From: Crocinitomicaceae bacterium
GTDB lineage: Bacteria > Bacteroidota > Bacteroidia > Flavobacteriales_D > Crocinitomicaceae
DNA: 6,056 bases
Reading direction: 5' to 3'
Assembly: GCA_015662935.1 (NCBI GenBank)
Contig: DQTF01000205.1
Location: forward strand, 1-6,056
Every line of letters starts with the position of its first letter. Position 1 is the stretch's first letter. The notes under the pieces were generated by a model. It was given only the letters and a program-made list of their open reading frames with translations, was not told the DNA's origin and ran no database searches. The position numbers and the translations under genes are program-made. This document shows positions 5,756-6,056 of the stretch, piece after piece.

Positions 5756-6056
5756 ATGAATCAAATTTCAATTAAATCTTGGGCAGAAGATGATCGACCG
5801 AGAGAGAAAATGATACTGAAAGGTAGAGGGGCTTTATCAGATGCAGAATTGTTAGCCATTCTTATTGGGTCGGGAACGAGAGAGCTTTCTGCTGTGCAAT
5901 TATCACAACAAATTCTGGCGAAAGCGGAGAACAGTTTGTCGCAGCTTTCTAAATTCTCTTTAGAGCAACTAACAAGTTTCAAAGGGATAGGAAACGCAAA
6001 GGCAATTTCAATACTTGCTTCAATGGAGATTGCACGTAGGCGAGAAACAACAGTCG
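5756..6056 (+). CDS. radC: RadC family protein (UPF0758, JAB/MPN domain), 3' end missing
   Basis: The window holds the first 100 residues of a family normally about 220-230 long; the catalytic-looking JAB/MPN metal-binding half lies beyond the right edge. The visible N-terminal domain is characteristic: SIKSWAEDDRPREKMILKG (5-23), GALSDAELLAILIGSGT (25-41), and the helix-hairpin-helix segment FKGIGNAKAISILASMEIARRR (75-96). RadC was named for a DNA-repair phenotype that was later disputed; the family's true activity is unresolved, and a link to recombination or DNA processing is inferred from the helix-hairpin-helix. The ATG is preceded by an A-rich tract (GAATTAAA) rather than a Shine-Dalgarno sequence, as is usual in Bacteroidota. 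It is the only plus-strand gene in the window. No frameshift is seen in the visible part. Confidence 0.95.
   Translation, partial: MNQISIKSWAEDDRPREKMILKGRGALSDAELLAILIGSGTRELSAVQLSQQILAKAENSLSQLSKFSLEQLTSFKGIGNAKAISILASMEIARRRETTV

Noticed and set aside
5761..5982. 73-residue minus-strand open frame
   Set aside because: It is antisense within radC, which has clear family motifs in the other direction.
1..6056. CRISPR array, tRNA, rRNA, insertion sequence or phage genes
   Set aside because: No regularly spaced repeats, cloverleaf-like sequences, transposase motifs or terminal inverted repeats were seen; nearly all of the window is accounted for by intact housekeeping-type genes.

Overview
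The window looks like chromosomal DNA from a Bacteroidota bacterium, most likely a flavobacterium-like lineage. The evidence is an AT-rich composition, almost no Shine-Dalgarno sequences, two sequences matching the Bacteroidota -7 promoter element TAnnTTTG, and protein variants typical of that phylum. These include a GH3 lipoprotein, a VTC/DUF4956 pair, and an lpxK gene followed directly by purine nucleoside phosphorylase. Assignment to phylum is fairly secure; anything finer is a guess.

All genes but one run on the minus strand. In order of transcription (right to left) they are: a YdjM/DUF457-family membrane metal-dependent hydrolase (5554-4538); a GH3 beta-N-acetylhexosaminidase-like lipoprotein (4447-3317); a VTC-domain protein (3117-2353); a DUF4956 membrane protein (2363-1704); lpxK for lipid A 4'-kinase (1695-658); and a trimeric-type purine nucleoside phosphorylase (677 to the left edge, 3' end missing). 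At the right edge radC starts on the plus strand (5756 onward, 3' end missing) and is divergent from the hydrolase.

The last four minus-strand genes are packed like one operon: VTC and DUF4956 overlap by 11 bp, DUF4956 and lpxK are 8 bp apart, and lpxK and pnp overlap by 20 bp. A 199-bp spacer separates this block from the GH3 gene. It holds a possible dispersed-repeat fragment and a weak promoter candidate. The hydrolase and GH3 genes are 90 bp apart and may be co-transcribed.

Functionally, the window mixes envelope biology (lipid A phosphorylation, amino-sugar hydrolysis in the periplasm or at the cell surface), purine salvage, a DNA-repair-associated family, and the VTC/DUF4956 module. 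That module is the least understood part. The VTC protein keeps the tunnel residues of a polyphosphate polymerase-like triphosphate tunnel fold, and its partner is a multi-pass membrane protein. This suggests, but does not prove, a membrane-coupled polyphosphate or related phosphotransfer system. The translation starts of three genes (hydrolase, GH3, VTC) are chosen downstream of in-frame TTG codons.
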